Assembly: GCF_001544695.2 (NCBI RefSeq)
Contig: NZ_FCOM02000025.1
Location: 1-64,000, forward strand
Source: Caballeronia arvi
GTDB lineage: Bacteria > Pseudomonadota > Gammaproteobacteria > Burkholderiales > Burkholderiaceae
Reading direction: 5' to 3'
Length of the DNA stretch: 64,000 bases
Positions 42,471 to 52,295 of the stretch are shown piece by piece; position 1 is the stretch's first letter; the number at the start of each line of letters is the position of its first letter. Position numbers and translations under genes: made by a program. The notes beneath the pieces are model-generated. The model worked only from the letters and a program-made list of their open reading frames with translations. It ran no database searches and was not told where the DNA came from.

Positions 42471-45400
42471 ATGCTCGAACTTTTCTATTCGAACCGTCAC
42501 GAGACGCTCGCCGCCGCGCTCTTCGAAGACCTCGACACCTTCGCGATGCGCGAGGGCGATCCCTTCGCGCGCGAGGCCGTCATCGTGCCGAGCGCGGCCC
42601 TGCGGCGGCGGCTCGAGCTCGACATGGCGGAGCGTTTCGGCATCTGCGCGAACGTCGACTTCTGCTATCTGGCGCAATGGCTGTGGGCGCAGATCGGCCG
42701 CGTGCTGCCGGTGCCCGCGCATTCGCCGTTCGCGCCGGACCGGCTCGCGTGGCGCTGCTATCGGCTGTTCGAAGACCCGTCGTTCGGCGATTCGGCGCGG
42801 CTCTCGACCTATCTCCACGCCGCCGACGATTCCATGCGCTATGAACTCGCGCGCCGCATCGCGACGGTCTTCGATCACTATCTGACGTATCGGCCGGAGT
42901 GGCTCAATCACTGGCAGGCGGGCGGGTCCATTCTTGCGGGTGGTCCTGGCTCAGGCGCGGAAATCGATACACGCGGTCCGCGTCTCGCGGGCGCCAACGA
43001 TATCCAACGCGAAGACGAACGCTGGCAGGCCGCGCTCTGGCGCGCGCTGCTCGCGGATCTCGCCTTCGATGCGAGCGGCGACGCAAAAGACCCGACGCCG
43101 CCTGCATACCGCTTCCTCGCCGACGCCCCCGGCCTCGACCTCGACGCCGCAATGCGCGCCCAATGGCCGCGCCGCATCAGCGTGTTCGCGCTGCCGACGA
43201 TGCCGCCGCTGCATATCGCGCTTTTGCGCGAGCTGTCGCGCTGGATCGACGTGCGCGTGTACGCGAGCAATCCGTGCCGCGAGTTCTGGTTCGACATCGT
43301 GAGCGAGGCGCGCGTCGAGCAACTCGAATTGAAGGGCGAGGCGGATTATCAGGAAGTCGGCCATCCGCTGCTCGCGGAATGGGGCCGGCAAACGCAGGCG
43401 CAGCTTCACATGCTGCACGAGTTGACCGAGAGCGCGTCGTCGGCAGAGCGGCAGCTTTTCGAAGCCAATCCCGCGCCGACGTGGCTCGCGCGCGTGCAGA
43501 ACGGCATCCTCGCGCTCGATGAAGAGAACGCAGAGCCGCAGCCCGATGAGATCGTCGAGAACGGCATCGAAGTGCACGTGTGTCATAGCCTGTCGCGTCA
43601 GCTCGAAGTCCTGCACGACCGGCTGCTCGACTGGTTCGACGAGATCGAAGGGCTGGAGCCGTCGGACGTGCTCGTCGCGTTTCCGGATCTCGCGGTGGCG
43701 GGACCGCTCATCGACGGCATTTTCGGCACAGCGCCCGCGGGCGCGAGCAACGAGCGGCGGCGCATTCCGTATCGCATCACGGGCCTGCCGCCGTCGCAGG
43801 CGAATCCCGTCGCGCGCGCGCTCATCGACTGGCTCGCGCTCACCGAGCGCGGCGTCGGTGCGCCGGAGCTCGTCGAATGGCTGCGTGTGGATGCGATCGC
43901 GGCGCGCTACGGCATCGACGCCATCGCGCTCGAAACGGCGCAGGCGTGGCTCGCCGCCGCGGGCGCGCGGCGCGGCCTGCGTCCCGATGAAGTCACCGAA
44001 GAGCACGTGCCCGCCGCCCGCCACACGTTCGCCGATGCCCTCACGCGTCTCTATCTCGGCTACGCGCTGCCGAAGGGCGGCGCGCCGGTCGCGGAATGGC
44101 TGCCGATCGAAGGCGCGAACGGCTCGGACGCCGAGCTGCTCGGGCGCCTCACGCGCTTCGTCGACGATATCGACGCGTTTGCCGCGCGCATCGCGACGCC
44201 GCGTACGGCACGCGCCTGGGGCGATCTGCTGCTCGAAGCGCTGGAACGTTTCTTCGATGCCGGCGTCGCGTTCACCGATTCGATCGGCGACGTGCGCGGC
44301 GCGATCGATGCGCTCGTCGTCGCGATGCACGAGGGCGCGGGCGAAACCGAAGTGTCGGCGGCGGTGATCCGCACCGCGCTCACCGACACGCTCGACGATC
44401 CCGCGCGCGGCGGCGTGCCGTGGGGCGGCGTCACGTTTTCGTCGCTGACGAGCCTGCGCGGCTTGCCGTATCGCGTCGTGTGTCTGCTCGGCATGGACGA
44501 CGGCATGTTGCCGAGCCTGACGCGCGCCGACGAGTTCGACCTGATGGCGCGCTTTTCCAGACTCGGCGACCGGCAGCGGCGCGACGACGAGCGCAACCTG
44601 TTCCTCGATCTCCTGCTCGCCGCGCGCGACCGGCTGATGATCGCGTACACGGGACGCAGCATCCGCGACAACGCCGTGCTGCCGCCCGCCGCGCTCATCG
44701 ACGAACTGCTGGACTATCTGGCGAAGTCCGTCGCGGGCAAGCATGCTGCGCCGGAAGCACTCGCGAAAGCGCGTGCGAGCTTCGTGTTCGAGCATCCTCT
44801 TCAGCCCTATGCGCCCGACTATTTTCGCGATGACGGCCGGCTGTACACCTACGAGCCCGAGCGTGCCGAACTCGCACGCGCGCTGGAATCCGGCAGGACG
44901 CAGCCCGTCGCGCCGTTCTTCTCCGCGCCCTTGCCGCAGGAAGACGAGGTGCAGACGGTCGCGTTCGACGACTTCGTGCGCTTCTGGCGGCATCCCGCGC
45001 GGGCGCTTCTGCGTGACAGGCTCGGCATCGCGCTCGTCGATGCAGAAGCCGAGCTCGACGACACCGAGCCGTTCGAACTGGGCTTTCCGGGCCGCGACGC
45101 GCTTGCCGCGCGCGTGCTGCCCGCGCTGCTCGACGCCGACGATGACAACGATCGCGCCGCACGCGAACGCGCGAGACGGGTCGCCCGCGCGAGTCCCGAA
45201 ATGCCGGGCGGCGCGACGGGCGGCGTGTGGCAGGCGCGCGAGCTGCACGCGCTCGGTCAACTGGCTGAGCGGGTGCGCGCGTCGACGGCGGCGGGTATCG
45301 GACGTCTGCCGTTCACGCTCGATCTCACGCCGCACTGGCCCGACACGGATAACGTCGCGCTCTTCGGCGCCTTCGACGATGCGCTCGTCGACCTTCGTCC

Positions 45401-45878
45401 GATGACGCTCGCCGGCACGCTCAACGCGCTGACGCCCCAAGGGCAGGTGATCTATCGCTACGACGCGCCGCGCGCGCGCGATTATCTGTCGGCGTGGCTC
45501 GCGCATCTCGCGTATTGCGCGGCGCTGCCGCTCGGCCCGCGCCGCACGATCTGGCACGGGCGCGGCTCGCAGGCGGCGGATTTCGAGCTGACGCCCGTCG
45601 CCGATCCGCTCACGCATCTCGCCGCGCTCGCGGCGCTCTATCGCGCGGGACGGCGCATGCCGCTCAGGTTCTTTCCGAAGAGCGCGTGGCTCAAGGTGAA
45701 GGAGGGCGATTCGAAAGCGCAAGGCGCGTGGGAGTCGGAACGCACGCGCGCCGAATCCGACGATCCGGTGTTGCGCATCGCATTCCGCGGCGCGAATCTC
45801 GCACTCGACGATGCCTTCGCCGCGCTCGCGCGCATCGTCTTCGAGCCGCTCAAGCAACATCTGCGGAGCGGCGCATGA
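42471..45878 (+). CDS. recC: Exodeoxyribonuclease V subunit gamma
   Basis: A 1135-aa RecC subunit of the RecBCD helicase-nuclease that repairs double-strand breaks and recognises Chi. Family stretches include the N-terminal FYSNRHETLAAAL and PSAALRRRLELDMAERFGICANVDF, the central LTRFVDDIDAFAARI, and GVTFSSLTSLRGLPYRVVCLLGMDDGMLP with DLMARF. RecC has a dead helicase and nuclease fold, in keeping with the lack of a Walker A. ATG 42471 gives the usual start. Its stop overlaps the recB ATG (ATGA), so the genes are coupled. Confidence 0.94.
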   Translation: MLELFYSNRHETLAAALFEDLDTFAMREGDPFAREAVIVPSAALRRRLELDMAERFGICANVDFCYLAQWLWAQIGRVLPVPAHSPFAPDRLAWRCYRLFEDPSFGDSARLSTYLHAADDSMRYELARRIATVFDHYLTYRPEWLNHWQAGGSILAGGPGSGAEIDTRGPRLAGANDIQREDERWQAALWRALLADLAFDASGDAKDPTPPAYRFLADAPGLDLDAAMRAQWPRRISVFALPTMPPLHIALLRELSRWIDVRVYASNPCREFWFDIVSEARVEQLELKGEADYQEVGHPLLAEWGRQTQAQLHMLHELTESASSAERQLFEANPAPTWLARVQNGILALDEENAEPQPDEIVENGIEVHVCHSLSRQLEVLHDRLLDWFDEIEGLEPSDVLVAFPDLAVAGPLIDGIFGTAPAGASNERRRIPYRITGLPPSQANPVARALIDWLALTERGVGAPELVEWLRVDAIAARYGIDAIALETAQAWLAAAGARRGLRPDEVTEEHVPAARHTFADALTRLYLGYALPKGGAPVAEWLPIEGANGSDAELLGRLTRFVDDIDAFAARIATPRTARAWGDLLLEALERFFDAGVAFTDSIGDVRGAIDALVVAMHEGAGETEVSAAVIRTALTDTLDDPARGGVPWGGVTFSSLTSLRGLPYRVVCLLGMDDGMLPSLTRADEFDLMARFSRLGDRQRRDDERNLFLDLLLAARDRLMIAYTGRSIRDNAVLPPAALIDELLDYLAKSVAGKHAAPEALAKARASFVFEHPLQPYAPDYFRDDGRLYTYEPERAELARALESGRTQPVAPFFSAPLPQEDEVQTVAFDDFVRFWRHPARALLRDRLGIALVDAEAELDDTEPFELGFPGRDALAARVLPALLDADDDNDRAARERARRVARASPEMPGGATGGVWQARELHALGQLAERVRASTAAGIGRLPFTLDLTPHWPDTDNVALFGAFDDALVDLRPMTLAGTLNALTPQGQVIYRYDAPRARDYLSAWLAHLAYCAALPLGPRRTIWHGRGSQAADFELTPVADPLTHLAALAALYRAGRRMPLRFFPKSAWLKVKEGDSKAQGAWESERTRAESDDPVLRIAFRGANLALDDAFAALARIVFEPLKQHLRSGA

Positions 45879-48800
45879 CAACCTCCGTGGATAACAAAGA
45901 AGTGCAGGAACTCGACGTCTTCTCTTGCGCGCTCGACGGCGTGAACCAGATCGAAGCTTCCGCCGGCACGGGCAAGACCTGGAACATCTGCGCGCTCTAC
46001 GTGCGCCTGCTGCTCGAAAAGCACCTGTCCGTCGAGCAGATTCTCGTCGTGACGTTCACGAAGGCCGCGACCGCCGAGCTGCACGAGCGCATCCGCTCGC
46101 GGCTCGCGGGCGTCGCGCATGCGATCGAAAACGGCGATGCCGCCGGCGATCCGTTCATCGAACAGCTTTTCGACACGACGCTCACCGATCTCGATGCCGA
46201 CGAAGCCGCGAAGCGCCTGCGCATCGCGGTCTCCACGTTCGATCAGGCCGCGATCCACACGATTCACGCGTTCTGCCAGCGCGCGCTGCAGGAGGCGCCG
46301 TTCGCCGCCGCGATGCCGTTCGCATTCGACATGGAAGCCGACGACAGCGCGCTGCGCTTCGAGCTCGCGGCGGACTTCTGGCGCGAGCGCGTCGAGCCGG
46401 TGGCGGCGCGCACGGCGTCGTTCGCGTCGTGGCTCGTCGCGAAAGGCGCGGGCCCGGCATCGCTCGATGCGCAACTCGCGCGGCGTCTGAAAAAGCCGCT
46501 GGCCGCGCTTCGCTTCGGCGACACCGGCGCGGCCGAGGCCGCCGACATGCAGGCGCTCTTCGACGAAGCCTGCGCGCTGTGGAACGCCGAGCGCGACACC
46601 ATCGTCAAGCTGCTCGCCGACGCTCAGGGTGCGCTCAAAGGCAACAGCTACAGTGCGAAGATCATCGGCGAGGCCATCGACGCATGGACTGCGTATTTCG
46701 CCGAAAGCGACTGCCACGCGCCGCCGCCCGAACGCGCGCTCAAGCTCACGGCCACCGCGCTCGCGAAAGGCACGAAGCTCAAGAACACGCCGCCCGTGCA
46801 TGCGTTCTTCGATCAGGCCGAAGCGCTTGCCGCGTCCGCCGCAGCCGCCGAAGCGTCGCAGCGCGCGCTGTGGCTCGATGTCGTGCGCGAATGGCTCGAT
46901 CACGCGCCCGCGGAACTCGCGGCGCGCAAGCGCGCGCGCCGCGTCGTGTCGTTCGACGATCTGCTGTCGAACCTGCATCACGCGCTCGTCAAACATGCGT
47001 GGCTCGCCGAGGCATTGCGTGCGCGTTATCCGGCTGCGCTCATCGACGAATTCCAGGACACGGACCCGCTGCAATACGCGATCTTCAACCGTGTGTTCGC
47101 GCCGCACGGGCCGCTCTTTCTCGTCGGCGATCCGAAACAGGCGATCTACAGCTTCCGCGCCGCCGATCTGCACACGTATCTCGCCGCGCGCGACGGCGCG
47201 AGCGCGCGCTATACGCTCGCGGTCAATCAGCGCTCGACGCCGCCGATCATCGAGGCGTGCAACCGCTTGTTCGAAGTGAATGCGAAGGCGTTCATCCTCG
47301 ACGGGCTGGACTATCAGCCGGTGCGCGCGGGCACCCGTAAGCGCGGACCGTTCATCGACGACACACCCGCCGCGGCCTATTCGGACATCGCGGATTTTTG
47401 CGTCTGGATGCTGCCGCATGGCGAAGCGGCGCTGTCGAAAACCAACGCGCAGCGCGACGCCGCCGAAGCCTGCGCCGCTGAGATCGCGCGGCTTTTGCGC
47501 GGCGCGCAGCGCGGCGAAGTGCGGATCGGCGACGAGGCGTTGTCGGCGGGCGATATCGCCGTGCTCGTGCAGACGCATCGGCAGGGCAGCCTCGTCAAGC
47601 GCGTGCTCGCCGCGTGGGGCATCGGCAGCGTGGAACTCGCGCAGGCGTCGGTGTTCGGTTCGGCCGACGCCGAGCAGATCGAGCGCGTGCTCGCCGCCAT
47701 CGACACGCCCGGCGACCTGCGCCGCCTGCGCGCCGCGCTCGCGACCGACTGGTTCGGGCTCGACGCCGCCGCGCTCTGGCGTCTCGAACGTGCAGACGCG
47801 GCCGATCCGCACGGCGAGCCGATCGATTCGACGAGCTGGGTCGAGCGCTTCTCGCGCTATCGCACGATCTGGCACGAACGGGGTTTCGCCGTGATGTGGC
47901 GCACGCTCGCGCGCGAGTTGTCGATCGCGACGCGTCTCGTCGCGCGGCCCGATGGCGAACGCCGGTTGACGAACGTCAATCATCTCGCGGAGCTGCTGCA
48001 GGCGCGTTGCGCGGAACAGCCGGGCATCGCGCCGACGCTGCGCTGGCTCGCCGCGCAGCGCGAGCGGCAGGGCGGCGGCGAGGAAGCGCAACTGCGTCTC
48101 GAATCCGACCGCAACCTCGTGCAGATCGTGACTGTACACAAGTCGAAAGGGCTGGAATATGCGGTCGTGTTCTGTCCGTTTCTGAACGACGGCGCCTCGC
48201 GCGATGCGTCCGCAACGGGTCTGCCCGACGCACGCGAATATCACGACGATGCGGGCGTTGCCGTGCTGCATTACGGCATCGAAGGCGAGGAGGACGATCA
48301 CGTCAGCGCGGCCATCGCGCGCGAGCAGGCGGCCGAGCGCGCGCGTCTCGTGTATGTCGCACTGACGCGGGCAGTGTTCCGCTGTTACGTGGTCGCGGGT
48401 TTTTATCTGTCGAACCGGTCGACGAAAGAGTCGCGCCGCAGCGTGCTCAACTGGCTCGTCGCGGGCAGCGGACGCGAGTTCGACGGATTCTGCAAGGAGC
48501 CGCCGGAAGACGCGGACATCGTCGCGGCGTGGCACGCGCTCGCGGCGAAGGCGGATGGCGCGGTCGGAGTCGCGCCGCTGCCGGTGATCGACATGCGCGA
48601 GCCGCTCGCCGCCGAGTCATCGAACGAACACGAGATCGCCGCGCGCACGAATCGAAGGATCTTGCGCGATCGCTGGCGCATGGCGAGCTTCAGTTCGCTG
48701 ATCGCCGCCGGCGCGCGCGACGAGGCGAATCAGGCGCATCCCGCCGAAGCGCGTCCCGATCACGACGAGCTCGCCGCGCTCAAGGACGATGCGCGCGCGC

Positions 48801-49570
48801 AAGCGTCCGCGAAGAACGAGACGCCGCTCGCCGACGACGACATCCTCGCGTTTCCGCGCGGCGCTGCGGCGGGCGAATGCCTGCATCGCATGTACGAGCT
48901 TGCCGATTTCACGGAGCCGTCGGGCTGGGCGGCGGCCGTCGAGCGCGCGCTGCACGAGCATCCGACGCCCGCGCCCGAAGCGCTCGCGCCGCGCCTGCGT
49001 CCGATGATGCTGCGCCTCCTCGCCGATACGGTCGCGACTGAAATTGCGCCGGGCATGCGGCTGCACAGTATCGCGATGACGCGCCGCATGAACGAGCTCG
49101 AGTTTCTGTTTCCGGCCGATGCGCTCGATTTCACCGCGTTGCGGCGCCTGCTCGCAACGCACGGCTTTCCCGATGTCGCGCTGGAGTCCGGCGCGCTGCG
49201 CGGGTTCATCAAGGGATTCATCGACATGATCGTCGAGCACGACGGCCGTTACTGGATCATCGACTGGAAGTCGAATCATCTGGGCGATGCCGCCTCCGAC
49301 TACGCCGCCGCGCCACTCGCCGTCGCGATGGCGGAGCACGCGTATCACCTTCAGGCGCTCGTGTATGTGGTCGCGCTGCATCGCTATTTGCGCGCGCGCT
49401 TGCCAGACTATGCGTACGACACGCATATCGGCGGCTATCTGTATCTTTTCGTGCGCGGCGTGCGTCCGGATTGGCGCGATGGCGATGCGGCGAGCGGCGT
49501 GCATCGCGGCAGGCCGTCGCTGGAACTGGTCGAAGCGCTCGATCGGCTGATGTCGGGAGGTGCGGCATGA
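45875..49570 (+). CDS. recB: Exodeoxyribonuclease V subunit beta
   Basis: A 1231-aa RecB subunit with a 3'-5' helicase and the nuclease. The Walker A IEASAGTGKTWNICAL is near residue 30, the ATP-hydrolysis motif LIDEFQDTDPLQYAIF near 390, the VHKSKGLEYAVVFCP motif near 755, and the C-terminal nuclease IDWKSNHLG (catalytic Asp and Lys) near 1130. It overlaps recC by four bases at its start and recD by four at its end, a tight operon. Confidence 0.95.
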   Translation: MTTSVDNKEVQELDVFSCALDGVNQIEASAGTGKTWNICALYVRLLLEKHLSVEQILVVTFTKAATAELHERIRSRLAGVAHAIENGDAAGDPFIEQLFDTTLTDLDADEAAKRLRIAVSTFDQAAIHTIHAFCQRALQEAPFAAAMPFAFDMEADDSALRFELAADFWRERVEPVAARTASFASWLVAKGAGPASLDAQLARRLKKPLAALRFGDTGAAEAADMQALFDEACALWNAERDTIVKLLADAQGALKGNSYSAKIIGEAIDAWTAYFAESDCHAPPPERALKLTATALAKGTKLKNTPPVHAFFDQAEALAASAAAAEASQRALWLDVVREWLDHAPAELAARKRARRVVSFDDLLSNLHHALVKHAWLAEALRARYPAALIDEFQDTDPLQYAIFNRVFAPHGPLFLVGDPKQAIYSFRAADLHTYLAARDGASARYTLAVNQRSTPPIIEACNRLFEVNAKAFILDGLDYQPVRAGTRKRGPFIDDTPAAAYSDIADFCVWMLPHGEAALSKTNAQRDAAEACAAEIARLLRGAQRGEVRIGDEALSAGDIAVLVQTHRQGSLVKRVLAAWGIGSVELAQASVFGSADAEQIERVLAAIDTPGDLRRLRAALATDWFGLDAAALWRLERADAADPHGEPIDSTSWVERFSRYRTIWHERGFAVMWRTLARELSIATRLVARPDGERRLTNVNHLAELLQARCAEQPGIAPTLRWLAAQRERQGGGEEAQLRLESDRNLVQIVTVHKSKGLEYAVVFCPFLNDGASRDASATGLPDAREYHDDAGVAVLHYGIEGEEDDHVSAAIAREQAAERARLVYVALTRAVFRCYVVAGFYLSNRSTKESRRSVLNWLVAGSGREFDGFCKEPPEDADIVAAWHALAAKADGAVGVAPLPVIDMREPLAAESSNEHEIAARTNRRILRDRWRMASFSSLIAAGARDEANQAHPAEARPDHDELAALKDDARAQASAKNETPLADDDILAFPRGAAAGECLHRMYELADFTEPSGWAAAVERALHEHPTPAPEALAPRLRPMMLRLLADTVATEIAPGMRLHSIAMTRRMNELEFLFPADALDFTALRRLLATHGFPDVALESGALRGFIKGFIDMIVEHDGRYWIIDWKSNHLGDAASDYAAAPLAVAMAEHAYHLQALVYVVALHRYLRARLPDYAYDTHIGGYLYLFVRGVRPDWRDGDAASGVHRGRPSLELVEALDRLMSGGAA

Positions 49571-51507
49571 GCACGCCCGATGTCATCGAACGCGCGGGTG
49601 TCGACGAAAACGCAGCGCTCGCGGAAGGTTTTGCGCTGCGCATGAGTGCGCTCGCGGCCCGGCTCGGCGCGGACGAACGCGGCGTGCTGTGGGCCGGGCG
49701 CGCCGCGTTCGCGATGAGCCGCGCCACTGCGCAAGGTCACGTGTGCCTGCCGCTCGCCGCGCTCGCGCGCCGTCACGACGAGCGCTTTCACGAGGCGCGA
49801 GACGCGTTGCTCGCGAGCGGCGTCGCGTGCCTCGTGCGCGACGCCGCGCGAGCGGATGCGGGCGATCTGCTGCCGCTCGTCATCGACGAGGATGGGCGGC
49901 TCTATCTCGCGCGCTACTTCGATTACGAGCGGCGGCTTGCAGAGGCGCTCGTCGAACGCTCGCGCGATGCACGCATGGAAATGCCGCAGCGGGACATAGC
50001 GGAGCATGCAGCGCGCATCGCCCGCTATTTCGGCCCGCGCGCCGACGACGACATCGACTGGCAGCGTGTTGCCGCGTTCGCCGCGCTGGCGGGGCGGCTG
50101 ACCGTCGTGAGCGGCGGGCCGGGCACCGGCAAGACGACGACGGTGGTGGGCGTGCTCGCGTGCCTGCTCGATGCCGATCCGGACTTGCGCATCGCGCTCG
50201 CCGCGCCGACCGGCAAGGCCGCGCAGCGCATGCAGGAAGCGCTGATCGAGCGTGCGGACAAGCTGCCGCCCGAACTCGCCGCGCGGCTGCCGCGCACGTC
50301 GTTCACGCTGCAGCGGCTGCTCGGCGTGCAGGCGGACGGGCGCTTCCGGCATCATCGCGACAATCCGCTGCCATACGACGTGATCGTCGTCGACGAAGCC
50401 TCGATGATCGACGTCGCGCTGGCGGCGCATCTGCTCGAAGCCGTCGCGCCGTCGAGCCGGCTCGTGATGCTCGGCGACAAGGATCAGCTCTCGGCGGTCG
50501 AGGCAGGCGCGGTGTTCGCGGAACTGAGCGCGGAGCCGTCGTTCAGCCATGCGGGCATTGCGCGCATCGCGTCGGCGCTCGGGCTCGATGCGAAACGGCT
50601 ACAGCGGGCGTTGCCGCATGCCGAGGCCGAAGTACCGGTAAGCGGGCCGCAACTCGGACTTTTCGACGAGCCGCCGGAAGCAGCTAACCCGGAGTCGGCG
50701 CTGACCGATTGCGTCGTCTGGCTGGAGAAGAACTATCGCTTCGGGCTCGATTCGGATATCGGGCTTCTTTCGATCGCGATCCGCAACGGCGACGATGAGG
50801 CCGCGCTTCATGCGCTCGACTCCTCCGGCGAACGCGCCGCGGCACTTTTCGACGATGGCGACGCCGCGCTGTCCGAGCGCACGCTCACGCGCCTAGCGAA
50901 AGGTTTCGCGCCTTACGCGCAAGCGCTGTCGACGGTGCTCGAAGGCGAAGAAGGCGATCACGCCCGTCTCTTCGATGCGCTCAATCGCTTTCGCGTGTTG
51001 TGCGCGACGCGCAAGGGACCGCGCGGCGTGGATGAAGTGAACGCGCGCGTCGCGGCGAAAGTGCGCGAGCAGGCGGGCATTGCGCTGGCGCTCGGCGCGC
51101 AGTGGTTCGCCGGGCGGCCGGTGATCGTCACGCGCAACGACTATGCGCTCGGGCTCTTCAATGGCGATATCGGCATCGCGCTGCCGGGCGCGGACGGTCT
51201 CTTGCGCGTCGCGTTCCGCATGGCCGATGGCGCGCTGCGCTACGTGTCGCCCGCCGCGCTGCCGCCGCACGACACCGCGTTTGCGCTGACCGTCCACAAG
51301 TCGCAAGGCTCGGAGTTCGAACACGCGGCGCTGGTGCTGCCCGGCGTGTTCGTGCGCGTGCTGTCGCGCGAGCTGGTCTATACCGCGATCACGCGCGCGA
51401 AGCGCAGAATCGACGTGATCGGCTCGGCGGCGATTTTTGCGCAGGCGGTGAGAGAGCCGACGCGGCGCGATTCCGGGCTTGCCGCGAGAATGCGCCGTCT
51501 GGCATGA
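49567..51507 (+). CDS. recD: Exodeoxyribonuclease V subunit alpha
   Basis: A 646-aa RecD, the 5'-3' helicase of the complex. Walker A is VVSGGPGTGKTTTV (about 183-196), DEAS and LVMLGDKDQLSAVEAGAVF follow, and the C-terminus has LTVHKSQGSEFEHAALVLP and LVYTAITRAKRRIDVIG. Its TGA overlaps the ATG of an 18-codon frame leading into arfB. The last 80 bases are copied again at 51737-51816 as part of a 309-bp duplication. Confidence 0.95.
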   Translation: MSTPDVIERAGVDENAALAEGFALRMSALAARLGADERGVLWAGRAAFAMSRATAQGHVCLPLAALARRHDERFHEARDALLASGVACLVRDAARADAGDLLPLVIDEDGRLYLARYFDYERRLAEALVERSRDARMEMPQRDIAEHAARIARYFGPRADDDIDWQRVAAFAALAGRLTVVSGGPGTGKTTTVVGVLACLLDADPDLRIALAAPTGKAAQRMQEALIERADKLPPELAARLPRTSFTLQRLLGVQADGRFRHHRDNPLPYDVIVVDEASMIDVALAAHLLEAVAPSSRLVMLGDKDQLSAVEAGAVFAELSAEPSFSHAGIARIASALGLDAKRLQRALPHAEAEVPVSGPQLGLFDEPPEAANPESALTDCVVWLEKNYRFGLDSDIGLLSIAIRNGDDEAALHALDSSGERAAALFDDGDAALSERTLTRLAKGFAPYAQALSTVLEGEEGDHARLFDALNRFRVLCATRKGPRGVDEVNARVAAKVREQAGIALALGAQWFAGRPVIVTRNDYALGLFNGDIGIALPGADGLLRVAFRMADGALRYVSPAALPPHDTAFALTVHKSQGSEFEHAALVLPGVFVRVLSRELVYTAITRAKRRIDVIGSAAIFAQAVREPTRRDSGLAARMRRLA

Positions 51508-51560
51508 ATAACGCTATGTACGACGCTCAAGAGCGACGCATCAAGGAAACCGACCGATGA
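51504..51560 (+). CDS. 18-codon coupling ORF between recD and the arfB fragment
   Basis: The frame MNNAMYDAQERRIKETDR begins at an ATG overlapping the recD TGA and stops at a TGA overlapping the next ATG (51557), so it could pass ribosomes from recD to the following gene. The second copy (51813-51869) has two amino-acid changes, Gln to His and Glu to Gly. No protein function is implied. Confidence 0.35.
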   Translation: MNNAMYDAQERRIKETDR

Positions 51561-51760
51561 CGATGACCGACAGCCTCGCCGTGCCGCCCAACGAAATCGA
51601 GCTGACGGCCGTGCGCGCGCAGGGCGCGGGCGGTCAGAACGTCAACAAGGTATCGAGCGCGATCCACCTTCGTTTCGATATCCGCGCGTCGTCGTTGCCG
51701 GAGCACATCAAGACGCGTCTGCTCGCGCTCGCCGACCGGCGATTTTTGCGCAGGCGGTGA
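51557..51760 (+). pseudogene. arfB: Truncated arfB copy
   Basis: A 67-codon frame with residues 1-60 identical to the intact ArfB at 51866, including the GGQ motif (AGAGGQNVNK). At codon 61 it runs into duplicated recD sequence in another frame and stops after RRFLRRR. It lacks the basic C-terminal tail that places ArfB in the mRNA channel. It has a good AAGGA ribosome site and could be translated. Whether it is a remnant or makes a short peptide is unknown. Confidence 0.85.
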
Positions 51761-51865
51761 GAGAACCGACGCGGCGCGATTCCGGGCTTGCCGCGAGAAT
51801 GCGCCGTCTGGCATGAATAACGCTATGTATGACGCTCATGAGCGACGCATCAAGGGAACCGACCG

Positions 51866-52279
51866 ATGACGATGACCGACAGCCTCGCCGTGCCGCCCAA
51901 CGAAATCGAGCTGACGGCCGTGCGCGCGCAGGGCGCGGGCGGTCAGAACGTCAACAAGGTATCGAGCGCGATCCATCTGCGCTTCGATATCCGCGCATCG
52001 TCGTTGCCGGAGCACATCAAGACGCGTCTGCTCGCGCTCGCCGACAGCCGCGTCACGCGCGACGGCGTGATCGTGATCAAGGCGCAGGAGTATCGGACGC
52101 AGGACATGAACCGCGCCGCGGCGCTCGCGCGGCTCGACGAGCTGATCCGCAGCGTCGCCGTCACGCAGCGCAAGCGCATCGCGACGAAGCCCACGCGCGG
52201 ATCGCAGATGCGGCGTGTCGAAAGCAAGGTGAAGCGCGGCGCGATCAAGGCGGGACGCGGACCGGTGCGCGGGGAGTAA
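51866..52279 (+). CDS. arfB: Alternative ribosome-rescue factor / peptidyl-tRNA hydrolase
   Basis: A 137-aa ArfB (YaeJ) that rescues stalled ribosomes by hydrolysing peptidyl-tRNA. The GGQ motif is in RAQGAGGQNVNKVSSAIHLRFD, and the C-terminal tail is Lys/Arg-rich (RKRIATKPTRGSQMRRVESKVKRGAIKAGRGPVRGE), which enters the empty mRNA channel. Length is normal. It follows the truncated copy by 105 bases and ends 16 bases before the convergent gene at 52296. Confidence 0.94.
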   Translation: MTMTDSLAVPPNEIELTAVRAQGAGGQNVNKVSSAIHLRFDIRASSLPEHIKTRLLALADSRVTRDGVIVIKAQEYRTQDMNRAAALARLDELIRSVAVTQRKRIATKPTRGSQMRRVESKVKRGAIKAGRGPVRGE

Positions 52280-52295
52280 GCCGAAAGTCCAAGAA

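Larger units (their letters stand above)
51428..52045 (+). repeat. 309-bp head-to-tail duplication of recD end and arfB start
   Basis: Unit 1 is 51428-51736 and unit 2 is 51737-52045, exactly abutting. Each holds the last 80 bases of recD, an 18-codon frame and the first 60 codons of arfB. I count eight differences between units. All four within the arfB part are synonymous. The divergence shows that this is not an assembly artefact of identical reads. Confidence 0.9.

Noticed and set aside
42951..45881. Long minus-strand frame opposite recC
   Set aside because: Arg/Glu/His-rich shadow of a GC-rich gene. RecC family similarity is clear on the plus strand.
45638..48535. Long minus-strand frame opposite recB
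   Set aside because: Same composition bias, no motif, and no ribosome site. RecB motifs are on the plus strand.
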